Of a stretch of 64,000 nt of DNA, positions 1-11,222 are shown one piece after another. Location: NCBI GenBank assembly GCA_028095005.1, contig CM051462.1, positions 238,818,973 to 238,882,972 of the forward strand, read 5' to 3'. The stretch comes from Rhynchospora pubera (taxonomy: Eukaryota; Streptophyta; Magnoliopsida; Poales; Cyperaceae). Numbering within the stretch: the stretch's first letter is position 1; the number at the start of each line of letters is the position of its first letter. The translations under genes were made by a program, and so were the position numbers. Below the pieces are notes generated by a model that saw only the letters and a program-made list of their open reading frames with translations, was not told where the DNA came from and made no database searches.

Positions 1-1224
1 GGCCTTTATGGGCCATTAAACCCCTTCATTTGGACCATTAATTCATATAATTAAGGTCCCTCAACTTTGCTCTTTAATTGGGCTATATATTTGCTATTTA
101 AATAACGGTCCAATTAATCAATATAACAATTTATATTGATAAGTGTTGAACTAAATTAATTATTAACTCATTAATAATTATTTTAGGATTAGTTAATGCA
201 TTAATTTATTTCTATATGATCCATTGACTTAATTAATTATAACGGTTCGTAACGGTATATAATTAATTAATCAATCTTATCATATTTCCACAGAACCTAC
301 TGCTGTGAATAAATAAATAATGCACTGTGTGATTAATGTCCTATTTGTGTGACCCTTTGAGGATTTATGCTATGTTGGCCATGGAATTAAATCGTTATTT
401 AATTCCAACAATCATAAGCGGTATCTAGCAACACGTTATGACTCCCAATTCGCATAAATAGTGTACTGCTACAATATTTCAATCCTGCATAAGAGAATAA
501 ATATGTTTCTCTATTTTGATTCTTATGTCGCACGATATCATCGTATAATCCAAGATAGGAATGTGTCATTCTTGCAGATTATACGTTTCTTGATCTAGAG
601 ATAATTGTATAAAGTTGCATGCAAACAATCTATCTCCATCAAGGGGCCCAAACAGATATCGTCACTCACTAAGTGAATTAATGAGGGACATACGGTTTTC
701 TTGATGATTAACTTTTCCCCGCACAATTCAAGAGAACATAAATAAAGTCCGTATAGCAGCCCTTATCGGGAATCAGCGGTAGACAGTATTTATTGAACCT
801 ATCCTCATGTGGAAAAGATAAACATCTCAAACTTAGAACCAAAATCACAACGAAATAAACAATGACACATAACACAATCCATATGTTTATTTCGATGGGT
901 CAAGTCCTGTGCTATGTTCCATAACATACACATATGCAACTAAGTTGGTAACTCTTTACCTATGATTAGTAGAACTTAATCATCACTTAACTTGCATACT
1001 AATCTTTTATGATAATTAATGTTCCTTGTTAATTATCAAGATTATGGACCGTTTAGATTTATTATTGTCATTCTAAAGAATGATCAACAGAGATCTACAA
1101 TTCAGATCCTCAACCTGAATGATCTGTCAATAATAAACCTAGGAACAGATGATAAAATCTCATCCAAAACATAAACTAATAATTAAGTCATTAAATTATT
1201 GACTTCTAGGACATAACTCTAACA
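1..1224 (-). mobile_element. LTR (partial) of a long-LTR retrotransposon
   Basis: Read on the minus strand, the block starts at 1224 with TGTTAGAGTTATGTCCTAG and runs off the window start. It is the same family as the complete solo LTR at 11847-13627, in the opposite orientation: the first kilobase of both aligns by eye, including shared stretches such as ATCATTCAGGTTGAG. It has inserted into the copia coding region ending at 1225, cutting it just after the gag-pre-integrase segment. No coding sequence is visible in it. Whether it is a solo LTR or the end of a full element cannot be decided because its other end lies outside the window. Confidence 0.85.
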
Positions 1225-2683
1225 CCTTCACCATACTTTTCTTTGACAACTCTTTTAAACCACCAAAATTCAGATGACCAAACCGCAAATGCCATAACCA
1301 TGCTTTGTCAACCACACATGCTTTCAAACATTTAGCTTGCACATTCATCAAATTCAACTTAAACATGCGATTTTTGGTCATTTCAACTTGAGCTATCAAC
1401 CTATCATTTTTATCTCTCAAATACAAGGTTCTGTCCTTCATAACCACAGTATAACCAAGTTCCAACAATTGTCCCAAACTCAAAATATTACTCTTCATAT
1501 CAGGCACATAATAAACATTTGTGATAAAAGTCTCACTTCCATTTTTCAACTGAATGAGAACTTTACCTTGTCCTTCAACTTTTACTTTTGATGCATCACC
1601 AAATGAAACATGGCCATCAACAACTTCTTGCATCTCGGTGAACATGTGCTTATAGCCACACATATGATTGCTTGCACCGGTATCCAAATACCACACCGTT
1701 TCTTGATTAGGAGCTTCTTCTTTACTAGCAAGCAACACCACACCTTCTCCAACCTTCTCATCTCTTTTCTCATTCTCTTCTTTTTTATCATGACATTCAT
1801 ATGCATAATGACCATATCTTTTGCAACTGTAACATTGAATATGAGACTTATTACCTCCTCTTCCTCGGCCTCTACCATTGCCAAATGAGCCTTGCTGCTC
1901 CTTCTCTTCTCGGTTGTCTTGTTGTCCGCGACCTCGACCACCTCGGACACGGCCATGACCTCGACTTCTACCTCGACCACGACCTCGATCGTTTCTGGTC
2001 GGTCTTTCTTCTTTCAATGTCACCTTCGCTTGAAGTGCTTCCTCGAGCACCTCTTGCTTTTTCTTCTTCTTTCTTTGCTCATGTGCTTCCAACGAGCCCG
2101 AAAGCTCATCAATAGTCATCTCATTCAAGTCTTTTGATTCTTCTATTGCACACACAACATTTTCAAACTCGTTCGTCAAAGAACGAAGTATTTTCTCCAC
2201 AACTCGAACATCAGCAAGTGGCTCACCATTTCTCTTGAGTTGGTTCACCACAGTTTGTACTCTTGTGATGTATTCTGACACACCTTCTGTCTCTTTCATT
2301 TTCAAGGCCTCAAACTCGCCTCGAAGTGTTTGCAACCGCACTTGCTTCACTCGATCAGCGCCTTTGTATGCTTTCTCGAGAGTGTTCCATGCCTCATGTG
2401 AAGATGTCGCACCGGCTATCTTCTCAAAACCCGACTCATCAACCGCTTGATAAATGATGTAGAGAGCGGTTTTGTCCTTTTTGCGATTATCCTTCAATGT
2501 CCTTGCTTGTGCAACTGTCAACGCCGTCGTGTCGGCGTGCTCTTGGTAGCCATCTTCGACTATCTCCCATACTTCTTGCGCACCAAGCAGAGCTCGCATT
2601 TGGACACACCAATTGTCGTAGTTGTTCTTCATAAGACGGGACAGCGGCATGTGCCCAAACGTCGAAACACCGGTACTTGCCAT
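1225..2683 (-). pseudogene. Ty1/copia Gag-protease, truncated
   Basis: This is the 5' part of a copia polyprotein. From the ATG at 2683 (MASTG) it encodes a Gag of the UBN2 type, an Arg/Gly-rich stretch, a CCHC zinc knuckle (CYSCKRYGHYAYEC, about residue 289 counted from a TTG five codons upstream), the protease motif DTGASNHM (about 339) and the start of the gag-pre-integrase domain (WLWHLRFGHLNFGG). Integrase, reverse transcriptase and RNase H are missing because another LTR begins at 1224. The reading frame runs on into that LTR to a chance stop at 1196. The Gag and protease part shows no internal stop, so truncation, not point decay, killed it. Confidence 0.9.
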
Positions 2684-2685
2684 CG

Positions 2686-2697
2686 GCTCTGATACCA
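2686..2697 (-). other. Primer-binding site (initiator tRNA-Met)
   Basis: The minus strand reads TGGTATCAGAGC immediately inside the 5' LTR. This is the standard plant copia priming site, complementary to the 3' end of initiator tRNA-Met. Confidence 0.85.
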
Positions 2698-2700
2698 ATC

Positions 2701-3031
2701 TGATAGGATCGTCTTCTTGATATGAGGCTATGTGTATATTAGTGGAGATAAAGAGAAACTTAGTAACTGAAAATTCTCATTCATATATTGATAAAACACT
2801 CTTACAATTAGATTTCTCTCTAAATTCTAAGTTCTCTAAGTTCTGAATTTTTTTCTTACTCTTACATTGTTTATATAGCCAAACTAGTCTTCATAATTAA
2901 ATACTCAACTACCTAATTAAATTGCATAGTCTTCTAGACAATAAAAACACACAACTTCCTAAACATAATTATTATCCTAGAAACCATAAACATTTGACCA
3001 TGCAACTATAATTGAGTTTATATTTCCAACA
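2701..3031 (-). repeat. 5' LTR of the truncated copia element
   Basis: On the minus strand the LTR starts TGTTGGAAATATAAACTC at 3031 and ends TATCA at 2701, 331 bp in all. A TATATAA box lies at 2871-2877. Three bases further on is the primer-binding site TGGTATCAGAGCC, the initiator tRNA-Met type. The 3' LTR is not in the window. The LTR abuts F-box-like coding sequence from 3034, so the element inserted in that gene copy. Confidence 0.88.
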
Positions 3032-3033
3032 GC

Positions 3034-4440
3034 AATCAGATGTTGGAGGAAGTCATCACCAAGCTGCCAACAATAGACTTGCTCTCAACCTCATGTGTAG
3101 ACCTGTCAACGGTACTCGTTTACCGTTTTGCCACCACATTTTGGCTGAAACGGAACAATTTATGGCATAGAAAATTATACCGCTTTCTAAACGAAACGAT
3201 ATGTGGAACAACTGGTTATACCATTTCGATCGTTTCGACCTCATTTCAAATTGTTTTATGTATAATTTTTTAAGTGGAAAGGTTGATGGCACAAAAATCT
3301 GTTTCGTTTAATAAACGAAACAATAAGTGAAAAGGCCGGATTCATACCGTTTTTAGATGACACGATAACAGTAGAGGGAAATACTGTGCCATTTACCACG
3401 TTAGACAGCCCTACTCATGTGTCTCCGTCGACTGGCTCCAGGCCGTGATCTCCTCTCTCCAACGCCTACCCCGCCTTTTACCATGGCTTATTGTGCGCTG
3501 TATTCCTCAGCCCAAGTCCTCATACGTCCTACTCCATTCACGCCCTCGACCCCTATTCCCACACATGGCTCTCCATCACCTGTCACAATTCAGAGAGTAA
3601 GCAGCCTTCGACGATACTGCACTTCCTAAGCGGATCCACATGTGACCGTTTATACATGCTTTCCCCATCTAAGATGACAGTCTTTGAGGACCCATTTGGC
3701 AGTATGCATTAAATGGAGGCCAAGAGACCCAAAGTGTGGAGGCAGGATCCCGTTGTGGCATAGGTGGGTCGGTGGATAGTGGTGGCAGGTGGCTGTGGAT
3801 TCCTCGTGGGTTTGGAAGACGAGGATGGGGCAGTGGAGGTTTTTGATATGCACTTATGCAGACAGGAACGTGGGAAGTGGCTGAGCCAATACCATGGAAG
3901 TTTGAGGGGTCTACATTTGCCACTTGGCTCTCTGTCGCGTCATCTGATACAAGACGCTATGTCATCGAAAAGAGACTAGAAAATGGGGACCCACCCATCT
4001 GATGATGCCTGACCAGGCGGTCTCACTCTCAGAGTGGTCCATTGCAACTGTTGGGAAGGAGAAGTTGCTGTTGGTCGGAGCTGGAAAGGAAGGAAAGGGG
4101 CGGAAGGGAGTGATGGAGGTGAGATATTGGCAAGTCAATGGAGATAGTCTGCAATTGATCAATGACAAACCGGAGGAAATGCCGGGAGAGATGGTGAGCC
4201 GCTTGTTTCCTGATTTCCACATGAGGGATGATGCCAGGCAGCATGCTTGCTCGGTCCAAGTGTGCGGGACGGTGCACGGAGGCTATATATTTGATCCGGC
4301 ATTCGGCAAAGATGAAACATGGAGTGGTCAAAGGAAGGAGAGGCGGGAAGAAGAGTGGGTCCCAAGTCAAAGGGAAGGAATTTCACTAGGATGTTCTCCG
4401 GTGACTGTGACTCTGAATCAACTTGCTCGCTGCTTTGTAT
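3034..4440 (+). pseudogene. F-box/kelch pseudogene, frameshifted and interrupted
   Basis: The three frames together carry remnants of the protein encoded at 28333-29709 and 39264-40550. In order they are an F-box piece (LEEVITKLPTIDLLSTSC), SIHALDPYSHTWLSIT, DPFGSMH followed by a stop, VWRQDPVVA with a stop, GRWIVVAGGCGF, and a long C-terminal frame at about 4002-4440 with EEMPGEMVSRLFPDF and VQVCGTVHGGYIFDPA, ending near SLGCSPV. The 5' end is cut by a copia LTR at 3031 and a 316-bp hAT MITE sits inside the F-box at 3098. Several frameshifts and stops exclude a functional product. When alive it would probably have been an SCF ubiquitin-ligase substrate adaptor. Confidence 0.87.
3098..3413. 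mobile_element. hAT-type MITE with exact 8-bp TSD
   Basis: The ends are TAGACCTGTCAACGG and, read inwards from the right, TAGGGCTGTCTAACG. The flanking octamer CTCATGTG occurs at 3090-3097 and again at 3414-3421, a perfect 8-bp target-site duplication as made by hAT transposases. The inside is non-coding and rich in CGTTTCG/CCGTTT motifs. It interrupts the F-box pseudogene between the codons for TSC and VSVDW. Related copies are at 10955-11222 and 36059-36347. Confidence 0.9.
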
Positions 4441-5175
4441 TATGTATTATTAAAAATGCTCGTACTGTGAATTGTGTAATGTTAATTTGTTGTAATAATT
4501 ATGAAATTTGCCTGCTAGTCGTTGTGTAGCTTGTGGCGCATTTTGCATATCCAAACCGTAACAACCCAAATTTATGCACATATTGGGTTTGCTTTTGGTA
4601 ATAAACCAATGTCACGGCTTTGTTTGTGTTTATGCACATTTTGAATGATGTAATTTGTAAGATAGTTATTTTGCAATGCCTTCTGTTGTGAATGAAAAAG
4701 GACAGGATAGTTTTGTATTTAATTTGTCCAACAATTCGCTTATACCATTAAGGTAATTTCGATGATAGAACACTAATGACGGAATTATTTTATGGGATCA
4801 TTGAACTTTGTCTTATCTCTAATTCTCTAACTGAGCATCTAATGACAAGAAAACGTACCAGAAAAGTAGGACTGAAGAAGGCCAATCTCATGATAGGAAA
4901 AAAGAATGGAATTAAAGTAAGCATACAGAATTACAGATCCGCAAAACCGCCCAGGTCAAATGGTATCCAAACTCTTCACAAAGTTACACACTTCCCAATA
5001 CATTCCGTCTAGAAATAAGCTATTTTTATTATTCCTAAACAATCCAAACGGAGCCTTACCGTTTTTATTATTTCCCACAGGCCACAGGATTATATATCTG
5101 ATTCAATGGCCTCTGCTAGAACGAGGCTCAAATCACATACAATTTATTAATTCAATCAATTCGAGGAGGAAAACG
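4441..5175. other. Spacer with a partial Tourist-like MITE
   Basis: No gene is visible. At about 4965-5056 is a partial copy of the MITE family at 61434-62769, recognisable by TCTTCACAAAGTTACACACT and the end ATCCAAACGGAGCC. The left end is not clear. The rest is unremarkable AT-rich sequence. Confidence 0.6.
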
Positions 5176-5619
5176 TAGTGAAAGTCAAAGGGCCGGGCCG
5201 AATTTTAAAAGACCGAACTTGACGGGTTTGGTAGAAGGGCCGGATCAGACCGGGTTAAGAAAAAGGATCGAGATGGAACGGGTTAGACGGGTTTGTTTTT
5301 TGAAACACGAGACCGGCCCTTCGAAAATCCGGTCCTTAGCCCTTCTAAGCCTTCTAAAATAATACCAACATTTAATTTTTAATAATTTTTTAATCTCTAT
5401 CGTCCCATCATGATAAAATAGTCACTATTATTGAACGATTAGGTCGGATCCAGCCCTTCAACATTCGTCTTTGAAAAAAATTAGACCCGGCCCTTTCAAA
5501 ATCCGGCCCTTATAGACCCTTGTCCATCGAAGAGCCCTTTGAAGGACCGATCCGTTCCGAATTTTAGGACGGTTTTTCAAAGGACGGGCCAAGGGCCAAA
5601 AATTTTTGGACTATCACTA
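5176..5619. mobile_element. hAT-type MITE, GGCCGGGCC-rich family
   Basis: The 444-bp element starts TAGTGAAAGTC and ends GACTATCACTA, which are inverted copies with one mismatch. The flanks GGAAAACG (5168-5175) and GAAAAACG (5620-5627) are an 8-bp duplication with one difference. The interior is non-coding and repeats GGGCC and CCGGCCC motifs in both orientations. Confidence 0.8.
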
Positions 5620-5752
5620 GAAAAACGCCATACTGGTCATAATTATGCACTAAGGTTGCAATAGTTAAGACTGCTTTCCGTTTAACAATAATATATTATC
5701 TTAGTCGGACGGTTTTTTAACAAGGCATACTGAGGAAGTTTTATTTCTTCTT

Positions 5753-5900
5753 CTCAGTTTGGATAAGGTGTGAGAAAAAGAAAAAAAAAAATGAGAAGTA
5801 TTGGGAGGTGTGTAACTTTGTGAAGAGTTTGAATTGTTTTTAATAAATTTATTCCCTTATTCCTTCTCCCATTCTTCCCAAATGGAATCCAAACGGAGAG
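5753..5900. mobile_element. Tourist-like MITE copy
   Basis: About 148 bp. It has the family core GAAGTATTGGGAGGTGTGTA and CTTTGTGAAGAGTTTGAATT, with ends CAGTTTGGATAAGGTGTG and ATCCAAACGGAG. It is the same family as the copies at 38286, 59161 and 61434-62769. Confidence 0.7.
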
Positions 5901-7148
5901 GAGAACCTGAAAGAAAACATGCCCACATAGAAATTAAGAATGACCCAATAAACACTAGTTACAATGCACATTCAGTCTTCCCTATGCTTTTATTTGGTAA
6001 TGTTAGATTTCACTTCTTTTACTAAGCAAATTGCAGGATTGGAACACTACCTGCTAGCAGAGTAATGTGTATCGGTAAAAGAAAATCAATACTGTATCTC
6101 ATTGGGTTCACTATTCATTCATACCTTCAGTTAAAAGACCAATTTAAATCTTGAACTAAAGCAAACCATATATAAACCTTTCTAAAGAAGGATAACTAAT
6201 GGACAGAATGATAAGACTGATCAAACTACAGGAACTAAACTACATTAACAGTTATCAGTCCGACAATTTACAGAGATCAACCCAACTTAAATAAGACCTA
6301 CAAGAATTTAACAGCCAATTGCAATAGCACAGGTATGCTAGCGGGAACGAATCTAAAAAATCAAAAGAGAAGCATCAACCTTCCTGGAACCACGAGCACC
6401 ACACTAAATAATGAGTGTTAGACCTGGAACAAAAACAAAAAAGTAAAATTAAAACAAAAAAAAAAGTAAACCAAAAATAGTGAAAAGAAAGAGTGCTAGG
6501 CAACTTGGCCATTTTGTTAATCTAGTCCAAAAGGAAACTTCGAGAACAAGAATAAGAATTATAGGATTTTGTAAAATAAGTTGGCATCTAAAATCTGCAA
6601 ACCAGAAGAGACTTGAATTCACACTAATTCTGTGAACCAGAATGAATTTGTTCGCAAAAAAGGTCTGCAAACTTCATTGCAGTAGCTCTTGAGCATAGCA
6701 AGCTTTTGTAGTCACTAAGCTATACAATTCTGTCAAAAACAAAAATGTCTTCTTTTGTATTAATTACAACCTGGCAAACAGCACCTTGTAAAAAAAAAAG
6801 ACATAAAAAGAGGTGCTAAAATAAAGGGTCTCTGCTAAGTTTTTTTTCATTACTTTTGATTTCGAGGGTTCTAATAAGCTACTGTGCAAAAAGATATTCT
6901 TTTGCAAACTCCGGTAAGAGAGAAAGAAATTGGTTCGCAGATATTGAATGCGAACCGAAATCCCTTCTGATTTGCAGATTTTATATGCAAGCTTTCTATT
7001 TTACAACATTTTTAAATTCAGATTCATGTTTCCTAACTTTTAAATTTCAAACTACTGCATCAGAAAAAAAAAAAAAGCAAACTGACAGCTGCTGCCAAGT
7101 CTTCCAGAAAGTGATAGGACTTACAAGCAAAGTTAGCAATGAACCAGG
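5901..7148. other. No gene; downstream flank or 3' UTR of the FRS gene
   Basis: No coding sequence was recognised. Part of it must be the 3' UTR of the minus-strand FRS gene. A GTAAGT donor-like site on the minus strand near 7120, just after the stop codon, leaves room for an intron in the 3' UTR, but no acceptor could be fixed. Confidence 0.4.
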
Positions 7149-9575
7149 TCAACTTCCCCGTCTCCTTCTCCTCTTCTTTGGTTTCTCAGTTTCAGGTGTC
7201 GCATTACTGACGTCAGGCGCAGTAGGAATAGGTGGAATAGGAGGCACTGCACCAGGAAATGAGGGGAGATGGGGATGAACCGGCATATATATCATGCCAG
7301 GAGGTGGTGGAGCCATTGGCGGTGCCAACATAGGACTCAGAGCAGGGACCATACCTGGACCAGGTACAGCTGTACTGTTATCAGCATTCCTTCCTCTCTT
7401 ACCCTTATTACCCCTACCTTTGTCTTTCTCTTTCTCTTTTTCTTTGTGTTTGTGTTTCCCTTTCCCTTTATCCGCCGATTCTGAAACAGCACTAGTGCTT
7501 GTACCACCACCACCTCTTGACTCCTCAAACTTCTTTAAAATTTTCTCCCTGGCCTCTTTCATCACAGAGAGAGCATACTCCATTGCATCTTGGTCCATTG
7601 CACCTAACTCGACTATGTCTGCAAAATATTGGTGGCCATGTTTATACAAATGATCATAATTCTTGTTTTCCGGTGCCTGATTTGTTGGTCCCACCTGTTC
7701 TACCTGAGATGGCTCTTCAATTGGTGATGCAACTGCTGGCTCTGCTGGCTCTGCCAGTGGAGATGCTATCATGTCAGTATTTTCATCTTCATGCAACTGC
7801 CTGTAATTTTTCTTCCACCTGTTCATCACATACTTGTTCGGGATATACATTACAAGCTCCTGCCGCAGAACAGCTAGCACGTGACTACACAAAATGCCTT
7901 TGAACTGAAAAGACCTGCACACACACCACACGTCCTTCTCAGAGCTGTTAAACACCACACGATAATCAACCCTCCTATCCTTACCCAGAACTGTCACGGA
8001 GTATGTAACCATTGACCCAGTTCGGCTTACTTCCTTGCAGTTCACATGCATCAGCTGTCGCACCTGATCTTGGAATTTCTGGAACATGTTTATTGTGTAC
8101 AGTTTTGCAATTTGATCCTCAAAAGTTAGTCCTGACAGCACTTGCGGGCTTTGTTGGAAAGACCTAAAATCATCATACGCTTCTCTATCAATTCTGAGTT
8201 TCATTGCTGTATCATACTGCTCTATGAAAGTTTTGATAGTGGTCTCTGGCGTAATATACCCGTCAAAAAATGCCTCCAACCTTTCACTCCTACGTACAGT
8301 TGAAACACCAGCCCAGAATGTATCTTTGATGAATGCTGGGACCCACTTGTCCCTCTCCTCAAAAAGAGCAGTCATCCAATGGTTATCGTACAAGTTGTAC
8401 TGTTTTACCATATCTGCCCATTCTCTTTCAAAATCAGCAGTCGTCAGTGTGTCATACACAACCTTTTTAAACCTCAAGCTGACAGTTTCTTTATCCTCAG
8501 GCCGACCAGACATGTCAGGAAGCTCCTTCATGACATGCCAGAGGTTGTACCGCCTACGGGCTGTTGGGAACACCATGGCAGCTGCCTGTGCGACAGCTGA
8601 CGTGTGACTCGTGATTATTGCATCAGGGGGTCTATCATCCATACACTTGAGCCATTTCTTAAAAAGCCATGCATATGACTCCACAGTTTCATCTCCCAAG
8701 AGACCGCAACCAAGCAGGACAAACTGGCCATGGTGGTTCATACCAAGAAATGCCACGAGAGGCATTACATACCGATCTGTCAAATACACAGTATCAAATG
8801 AAACAACATCCCCAAAATACTTGTAAGAGGCTCTCGACCTTGCGTCAACCCAGCATACATTCTTCAGCCTCCCTTCATCATCCATGTCCCAGCTGTAAGA
8901 AAAGCTCGGGTCTTGTGCTTGCATCCTGTCAAAAAATACCAACAAAGCCTCCACATCACCTTCCACGAATCTTAACTTTCCCATTTCATTACCAAAATTC
9001 CTCTGTGCGAATGACCGCTCGACAAACTCCTTCGGCTTGGGTGGCCGGCCTCGGCCGGAGTGAATTTTCGGGTTTAGCCGTGTTTTTGCATTGAATGGTT
9101 GGTGCTCCTTTTGCCAGTCGGGGAGCTCCTTGAAGCACATCATAAAGCGTACCATTTCAGGGTTGCATGGGTGGTTGTGCTCCAACTCAAGAAAAACCAC
9201 CTCCCAGTTAGATTGGAGAGAGTTGTACTTGACGACCATCATGGCCTTGCAATCAGTTTTAGCTACTAGCCTCCTACGGGCCTTCAAACCCGGTTTGATC
9301 CTTGGTTTGCCACCCTTGTAGCAGACAAACGTTGCACGGTACTTAATGCCATCAACAGTGTGGCAGCTACGTTTTGATACCCCAAACCCAGTGCGGTAGC
9401 CATAAGAGAGATAGAATTCATAGGCTTCTTCAGGAGAGTCAAAGTGCATGCCTTGTTTGGGTACCGAGACGGCATCCTTTATTACTAAGGGTTTGTCTTT
9501 GGGGGTCTTTGAAAGAGATGAGTTTTGGTCTTGGAAGGGGACTGAGGCCATGGTGTTGTAATGCAGGCCCTCCAT
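7149..9575 (-). CDS. FAR1-RELATED SEQUENCE (FRS) protein
   Basis: An intact 808-residue member of the FHY3/FAR1/FRS family, plant nuclear proteins domesticated from Mutator-like transposases; founding members are transcription factors in light signalling. Domains in order: FAR1 DNA-binding, WRKY-like zinc domain at about 45-140 (FDSPEEAYEFY to ELEHNHPCNP); MULE transposase-derived core at about 256-348 (FDTVY to YNLWHV); SWIM zinc finger at 551-565 (CVC, then CSH); a Lys/Glu-rich stretch at 703-730; a Pro-rich stretch at 740-790; and a basic tail KPKKRRRRR, a likely nuclear signal. The usual ITD of active transposases is ITS here (residue 323), so a catalytic aspartate is lost, as expected after domestication. 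The start is chosen because a 5'-UTR splice acceptor lies 18 bases upstream. No terminal inverted repeats flank it. Which FRS subgroup it belongs to is not settled. Confidence 0.93.
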   Translation of the reverse strand: MEGLHYNTMASVPFQDQNSSLSKTPKDKPLVIKDAVSVPKQGMHFDSPEEAYEFYLSYGYRTGFGVSKRSCHTVDGIKYRATFVCYKGGKPRIKPGLKARRRLVAKTDCKAMMVVKYNSLQSNWEVVFLELEHNHPCNPEMVRFMMCFKELPDWQKEHQPFNAKTRLNPKIHSGRGRPPKPKEFVERSFAQRNFGNEMGKLRFVEGDVEALLVFFDRMQAQDPSFSYSWDMDDEGRLKNVCWVDARSRASYKYFGDVVSFDTVYLTDRYVMPLVAFLGMNHHGQFVLLGCGLLGDETVESYAWLFKKWLKCMDDRPPDAIITSHTSAVAQAAAMVFPTARRRYNLWHVMKELPDMSGRPEDKETVSLRFKKVVYDTLTTADFEREWADMVKQYNLYDNHWMTALFEERDKWVPAFIKDTFWAGVSTVRRSERLEAFFDGYITPETTIKTFIEQYDTAMKLRIDREAYDDFRSFQQSPQVLSGLTFEDQIAKLYTINMFQKFQDQVRQLMHVNCKEVSRTGSMVTYSVTVLGKDRRVDYRVVFNSSEKDVWCVCRSFQFKGILCSHVLAVLRQELVMYIPNKYVMNRWKKNYRQLHEDENTDMIASPLAEPAEPAVASPIEEPSQVEQVGPTNQAPENKNYDHLYKHGHQYFADIVELGAMDQDAMEYALSVMKEAREKILKKFEESRGGGGTSTSAVSESADKGKGKHKHKEKEKEKDKGRGNKGKRGRNADNSTAVPGPGMVPALSPMLAPPMAPPPPGMIYMPVHPHLPSFPGAVPPIPPIPTAPDVSNATPETEKPKKRRRRRGS

Positions 9576-9593
9576 TGATAATTGGTGTGAGAC

Positions 9594-9965
9594 CTGTTAA
9601 ATAATTAGTTAATTACCAATTTACCACGAAATCAAAAACATGGATAACCTGCATATGATATCAGACAGTGGATGGATAATATTACAATTGTCATTCTTAT
9701 AATTAGAGAAGATCAAGTGAGAAGTCATGAATGGAGCTCATTACTACTTGTTTATTTATTAAGTTAAGTTGTCCAATTAACAGACGGCACATAACCACAT
9801 TTCACACAACTAATGCACCACAGGTTATGATATTCTCAATTTACAAAAAAGAAAATCGATAGAATTCTAGTAAAACAATCTAGCCCAACATGAATTTACT
9901 AAAAACAGAGAAAATCTTAAAAAATGAACGAAAATTCCAGGAAAGCGAAAGAATTTGAAGCTTAC
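9594..9965 (-). other. Intron in the 5' UTR of the FRS gene (predicted)
   Basis: On the minus strand a GTAAGC donor at 9965 follows a pyrimidine-rich, GC-richer leader (about 9966-10085, with CTCTCCTATT), and a TTTAACAG acceptor ends at 9594. Splicing would leave 18 leader bases before the ATG at 9575. The splice consensus and the change in composition support it; no transcript evidence is available. Confidence 0.6.
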
Positions 9966-10298
9966 AATAGGAGAGAACAAAGCAGAGAAGAGCAACGAGA
10001 TGAGAGGCAAAAGATGAGGGACGGAGTGAAACCCGAATTAGGGTTCAGGCGATCGCCGGAGAGGAGAGGAGGGACGCAAACGGGTCGGATCCCTTTTGGG
10101 GACTTGCAACTTTTTTTGTTGTCGGTTTTGCAACATGTACCCACTCTTCGCCCTTCACCACATTTGGGTACACATTTTTCGACATCATACCCTCTTTATT
10201 CTAATATTTCCAAATTCAATTCACGGACACGCCACATCACAGACACGCCTAGATACGGTGAGATATGCAAATGTTTCGTCTAATTTTATCAATTTTAT

Positions 10299-10688
10299 GG
10301 GAGTTGCTAGTGTCAAACATGTAGGACACGTACACTTGCCCAACACGATGAAATTTTAATTTTTAAAATTGGAATGGTCGATCCAAACCGCTCAAATTGT
10401 TCTGTGTTATAAAATCTTCATGGAGACCAAATTTTATATTTTTTCAAATTTTTTTACTATTTTTTTGGAATTTTTCAATATGCTCAATCTAAAAAGTTCT
10501 GAACCCTTCAATTTTGAAAATTCGAAAAAAATAGTTAGAAAATATGAAAAAAAAATATAAAATTTGATTATCAAAAATATTTTAATATAGAGATCATATT
10601 GAGCGGTTTGGATCGACCGTTTGAAATTTTAATGTGCTACGTTTGGATCGTGTTTGACGTCCTATATGTTTGATTCTAGCATTACTCC
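10299..10688. mobile_element. MITE with long inverted repeats and 8-bp TSD
   Basis: The 390-bp element has imperfect inverted ends (GGGAGTTGCTAGTGTCAAAC on the left, GGAGTAATGCTAGAATCAAA inwards from the right). The arms extend inwards through GGTCGATCCAAACCGCTCAA and its inverse TTGAGCGGTTTGGATCGACC. It is flanked by AATTTTAT at 10291-10298 and 10689-10696, an exact 8-bp duplication. The centre is AT-rich and non-coding. A degenerate relative seems to lie at about 59930-60290. Confidence 0.85.
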
Positions 10689-10954
10689 AATTTTATTGCT
10701 CTCTAAATAATTTATTTAAATAGCCAGTATTAATACCATAATAATTGGCCTTGTCGTCAACAGTAAAAAATAATTTTAAGCTCTCCTATTTTATTTGTCC
10801 CACACTATAAATGGCACTGTTTCTTTTGAAATGATTTTTATGTTTTATTTATTTTTTCAAGGTATGTAATCACTTATATTGGAATTATTATTATTTCTCA
10901 TTTTTTTTAATCGAACCAATCTCATTTTTTTTAATCGAACCAATTGATCCCATG

Positions 10955-11222
10955 TAGGGGTGCAGAACGTGTCTAACGGCAACGGAACGAGACGTTTCGT
11001 TTGCCGTGATGTTTATAGTAACAATATGTACCAGTTGATTCGTTAACCGTTCCGTTTGGACGGAACGTCTATATTTACACTGTATTTCATCCAAACGAAT
11101 GACGAAACGCGTTCCGTTTACCGTTTCATTTCTAAAACGTATTGAAATTTCACACCGTTTACTGTTCCGTTTAGACGGAACGTACACAGAAAACGGTACA
11201 TGGCATACCGTTTGCATCCCTA
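10955..11222. mobile_element. hAT-type MITE with exact 8-bp TSD
   Basis: 268 bp. Left end TAGGGGTGCAGAACG, right end inwards TAGGGATGCAAACGG. It is flanked by ATCCCATG at 10947-10954 and 11223-11230. The inside carries CCGTTTCGTTT-like motifs shared with the elements at 3098 and 36059. Confidence 0.9.

Noticed and set aside
1582..1980. 132-codon minus ORF within the copia Gag region
   Set aside because: Overlaps the Gag-protease frame with its zinc knuckle and DTGASNHM; low-complexity product from the Arg/Gly repeat.
7149..9575. FRS gene as an active Mutator element
   Set aside because: No terminal inverted repeats or target duplication found around it, one catalytic aspartate is lost, and it has a 5'-UTR intron as in host FRS genes.
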